From the NCBI GenBank assembly GCA_022572625.1, contig JACZVN010000007.1:1-9580 (forward strand): DNA of 9,580 nucleotides, read 5' to 3'. Each line of letters opens with the position of its first letter. Position 1 is the first letter of the stretch. Under the pieces are notes generated by a model. That model was not told where the DNA came from, ran no database searches, and saw only the letters and a list, made by a program, of their open reading frames with translations. The position numbers were made by a program, and so were the translations under genes. Shown here piece after piece: positions 7,884 through 9,580 of the stretch. The stretch comes from Patescibacteria group bacterium (lineage in GTDB: Bacteria > Patescibacteriota > Patescibacteriia > UBA2591 > UBA6264).

Positions 7884-9011
7884 ATGATAAAAAAAGTATC
7901 AATCATCCTGCCCTGTCGAAATGAAAAAGAATCCATTGAAAATACTATTAGACAAATTAAACAAACGCTTAAAAAAAATAACATTAATGGAGAAATAATC
8001 GTTTCTGATTCCTCTAAAGATGGTTCTGATAAAATCGCGACTGATTTGGGAGTTACAGTGATAAAGCACGATAAACAAGGATATGGTATTGCCCTGCGAG
8101 AAGGATTTAAAATCGCAAACGGGGAAATAATCATCTTTGCTGATCCTGACGGAACCTATGATTTTTCTGAAATTCCAAGATTTTTACAAGCAATCAAAGA
8201 AGCGGACTTAGTAATTGGTTCACGATTTAAGGGAAAAATAATGAGAAAAGCCATGCCTTGGTCCCATCGGTATATTGGAAATCCGATGCTAACTTTTTTA
8301 TTAAATTTATTCTTTAAAGGCAGACTTTCTGATGCTCATTCCGGGTTTAGGGCGATCAGAAGGAATAAATTAGCCCAATTAAGACTGAAAACAACTGGCA
8401 TGGAATTCGCCAGTGAAATGATAATACAAGCCATAAAGAAAAATCTAAAAATAAAAGAAATACCCATAAATTATTATCCGCGCGCCGGATCTTCCAAATT
8501 AAGAAGCTTTTATGATGGGTGGAGACACCTTCGTTTTATGCTTTTATTTAGTCCAACCTATTTGTTTATGGCGCCCGGATTAATATTGTTCGTTTTTGGC
8601 CTATTTATAGAACTAAGGTTATTATTTGGGCCAATAGATTTATTTGGTCTTTCTTTTTATAATCATCCAATTATCATTGGCAGTTTTTTAATGCTGGTTG
8701 GATTTCAGATTATGTTCACCGGATTTTTCGCAAAAATCTATCTATTTACAATTTTAGGGGAAGAAAATAGGGCCCTGGAAAAATTTTTTAAAACATTTAA
8801 TTTGGAAAAGGGTCTCCTGCTCGGGGCGCTGGTGTTTCTAGCGGGCCTAATCCTTGATTTGGCCGTATTATTAAAATGGACCACCTCTAATTTTGGCGAA
8901 CTTTCAGAAATTAAACTACTTGTCTTTGCACTGACCATGAATGTTTTAGGAGTCCAACTAATTTTTAACTCCTTTTATTTAAGTATTTTAGGCATAAAAA
9001 AAAATGAGTGA
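7884..9011 (+). CDS. membrane-bound GT2 family glycosyltransferase (Dpm1/GtrB-like)
   Basis: This 375-residue enzyme probably transfers a sugar from a nucleotide donor to a polyprenyl phosphate or a lipid-linked glycan at the inner face of the membrane. The GT-A catalytic domain (1-215) shows ILPCRNEKESI (8-18), SDSSKDGS (41-48), the metal-binding DPDGTYD (87-93, Asp87/Asp89), GSRFKG (112-117), the acceptor-side DAHSGFRAIRR (150-160) and YYPRAGSSKLRSF (197-209). Four hydrophobic segments follow at about 220-245, 262-290, 309-331 and 343-370, the usual C-terminal membrane part of this subgroup. The start ATG at 7884 begins directly with the first beta strand, as expected. The TGA stop overlaps the next ORF by 8 bases, indicating an operon. 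The sugar specificity cannot be told from the sequence. Confidence 0.95.
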   Translation: MIKKVSIILPCRNEKESIENTIRQIKQTLKKNNINGEIIVSDSSKDGSDKIATDLGVTVIKHDKQGYGIALREGFKIANGEIIIFADPDGTYDFSEIPRFLQAIKEADLVIGSRFKGKIMRKAMPWSHRYIGNPMLTFLLNLFFKGRLSDAHSGFRAIRRNKLAQLRLKTTGMEFASEMIIQAIKKNLKIKEIPINYYPRAGSSKLRSFYDGWRHLRFMLLFSPTYLFMAPGLILFVFGLFIELRLLFGPIDLFGLSFYNHPIIIGSFLMLVGFQIMFTGFFAKIYLFTILGEENRALEKFFKTFNLEKGLLLGALVFLAGLILDLAVLLKWTTSNFGELSEIKLLVFALTMNVLGVQLIFNSFYLSILGIKKNE

Positions 9012-9273
9012 AAGAAAGAAGAGAGAAAAAAGAATGAAAAAAATATGGAATGGAACAAAACTTCAGAACATTAAAAAATATCTAGCCAGAGGAAAATTAA
9101 GCGGTTATTGCCTAAAAAGCCGGTCTTGTCCAATAGTTCAAAAATATCTTTACGAGCATAAACTTATTTTGATTGAAAAAATAAAACTAAAACTATTTAA
9201 TAGTTTGCTGGCCATGAGTAGAAAATTTGGCCTGCAAAGATTTAAAAAATATTTTCTAATATTTGTAAGATGA
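9004..9273 (+). CDS. small basic protein resembling an isolated radical-SAM SPASM tail
   Basis: This 89-residue, Lys/Arg-rich protein begins inside the preceding gene (8-base overlap) and shares an ATGA overlap with the following one, so translational coupling supports it as a real gene. I do not recognise a firm family. Residues 13-48 follow the pattern I associate with the C-terminal SPASM region of radical-SAM enzymes: an IWNG segment, then a spacer of amphipathic helix (LQNIKKYLARGK), then YC-x5-CPIVQK with Cys36 and Cys42. There is no CxxxCxxC radical-SAM motif, and no room for one because the GT2 gene occupies the upstream sequence. The rest (50-89) is basic and partly hydrophobic. It could be a truncated remnant kept in frame, a standalone [Fe-S]-binding accessory protein, or an unrelated small protein. 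The assignment is tentative. Confidence 0.6.
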   Translation: MSERKKREKRMKKIWNGTKLQNIKKYLARGKLSGYCLKSRSCPIVQKYLYEHKLILIEKIKLKLFNSLLAMSRKFGLQRFKKYFLIFVR

Positions 9274-9580
9274 AAATAGCAATATTCCATAACTATATGG
9301 ATAATATTGGCGGCGCTGAAAAAGTAGGACTAACTTTAGCTAAAGAATTAAAGGCTGATTTTTATTCTACTTTAATAGACAAAGAAAAAATAAAAAAGAT
9401 GGGATTTAAAAATATTAATGTTAAGAGCATTGGGAGAATTCCAATAAATGCTCCCTTTAAACAACAACTTGCATTATATAAATTCAGAAAATTAAATTTA
9501 AAAGAAAAATATGATTACTTTATTATCGATGGGGATTGGGCTATAGCAGGAGCGGTCAAAAATAAACCAAACTTATGGTA
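9270..9580 (+). CDS. glycosyltransferase, GT4-like (GT-B fold), N-terminal part (runs off right edge)
   Basis: 103 codons are visible from the ATG at 9270, which overlaps the preceding TGA as ATGA. The translation begins MKIAIFHNYMDNIGGAEKVG, and the N-terminal GGAE(K/R)V loop after a first beta strand is the hallmark of GT4-type retaining glycosyltransferases acting on nucleotide sugars. Later FIIDGDWAIAGA (about 84-95) fits the beta strand that sees the partner domain. The donor-binding C-terminal domain, where the family E-x7-E motif lies, is outside the window. Base use is notably A-rich (10 of 60 bases are G or C at 9361-9420). With the GT2 gene two genes upstream, it suggests a surface polysaccharide or glycolipid pathway. 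Confidence 0.85.
   Translation, partial: MKIAIFHNYMDNIGGAEKVGLTLAKELKADFYSTLIDKEKIKKMGFKNINVKSIGRIPINAPFKQQLALYKFRKLNLKEKYDYFIIDGDWAIAGAVKNKPNLW

Noticed and set aside
7751..8134. 127-codon minus-strand ORF across the glycosyltransferase start
   Set aside because: Its translation has no domain signal and it covers the 5' end of a clear GT2 gene and its promoter region.
8738..8938. 66-codon minus-strand ORF opposite the GT2 membrane region
   Set aside because: It is antisense to well-predicted transmembrane helices and has no motif of its own.

Overview
The window looks like a piece of a small-genome, A/T-rich bacterial chromosome, most likely from a Patescibacteria (CPR, Parcubacteria-like) lineage. 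Three things point there: a GatCA pair next to an NAD-dependent ligase with unusual motif residues; a very large, membrane-anchored surface protein built from 'GW-W--NIGWIS' segments, LamG modules and Cys-rich inserts; and a membrane-anchored cupredoxin with a Glu-rich linker. Shine-Dalgarno sequences are mostly absent or badly placed. TGA ends two genes here in tight overlap with the next start, so the code looks standard, unlike Gracilibacteria or Absconditabacteria. The lineage assignment is inference from protein style, not from a search.

Layout. Positions 1-7555 are all on the minus strand. Read in the direction of transcription they are: a cupredoxin (7555-6908), a 1234-residue LamG/FN3 surface protein (6825-3121), NAD-dependent DNA ligase ligA (3070-1037), then gatC (889-575) and the first 190 codons of gatA (572-1, running off the left edge). 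Two stem-loops that pair better as minus-strand RNA than as plus-strand RNA lie between these genes (6830-6867 and 976-1016). The second overlaps a candidate promoter for gatCA. A 328-base A/T-rich divergent intergenic region (7556-7883) carries a candidate promoter in each direction, two perfect inverted repeats and a 9-bp tandem repeat. From 7884 to the right edge the plus strand encodes a tightly overlapped surface-glycan style operon: a membrane-bound GT2 glycosyltransferase, an 89-residue protein resembling an isolated radical-SAM SPASM tail, and the start of a GT4-type (GT-B fold) glycosyltransferase.

Function. gatCA and ligA are housekeeping genes (Gln-/Asn-tRNA amidation; nick sealing in replication and repair). 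The cupredoxin and the LamG protein are both anchored by an N-terminal hydrophobic helix and presumably face outward. The plus-strand operon probably builds a polyprenyl-linked glycan. Together the accessory part reads as cell-surface machinery beside a housekeeping block. I see no CRISPR array, tRNA, rRNA, transposase or attachment site. The points most worth following are the nested-domain architecture of the LamG protein with its movable Cys4 element, the missing motif-IV lysine in LigA, and the standalone SPASM-like ORF.
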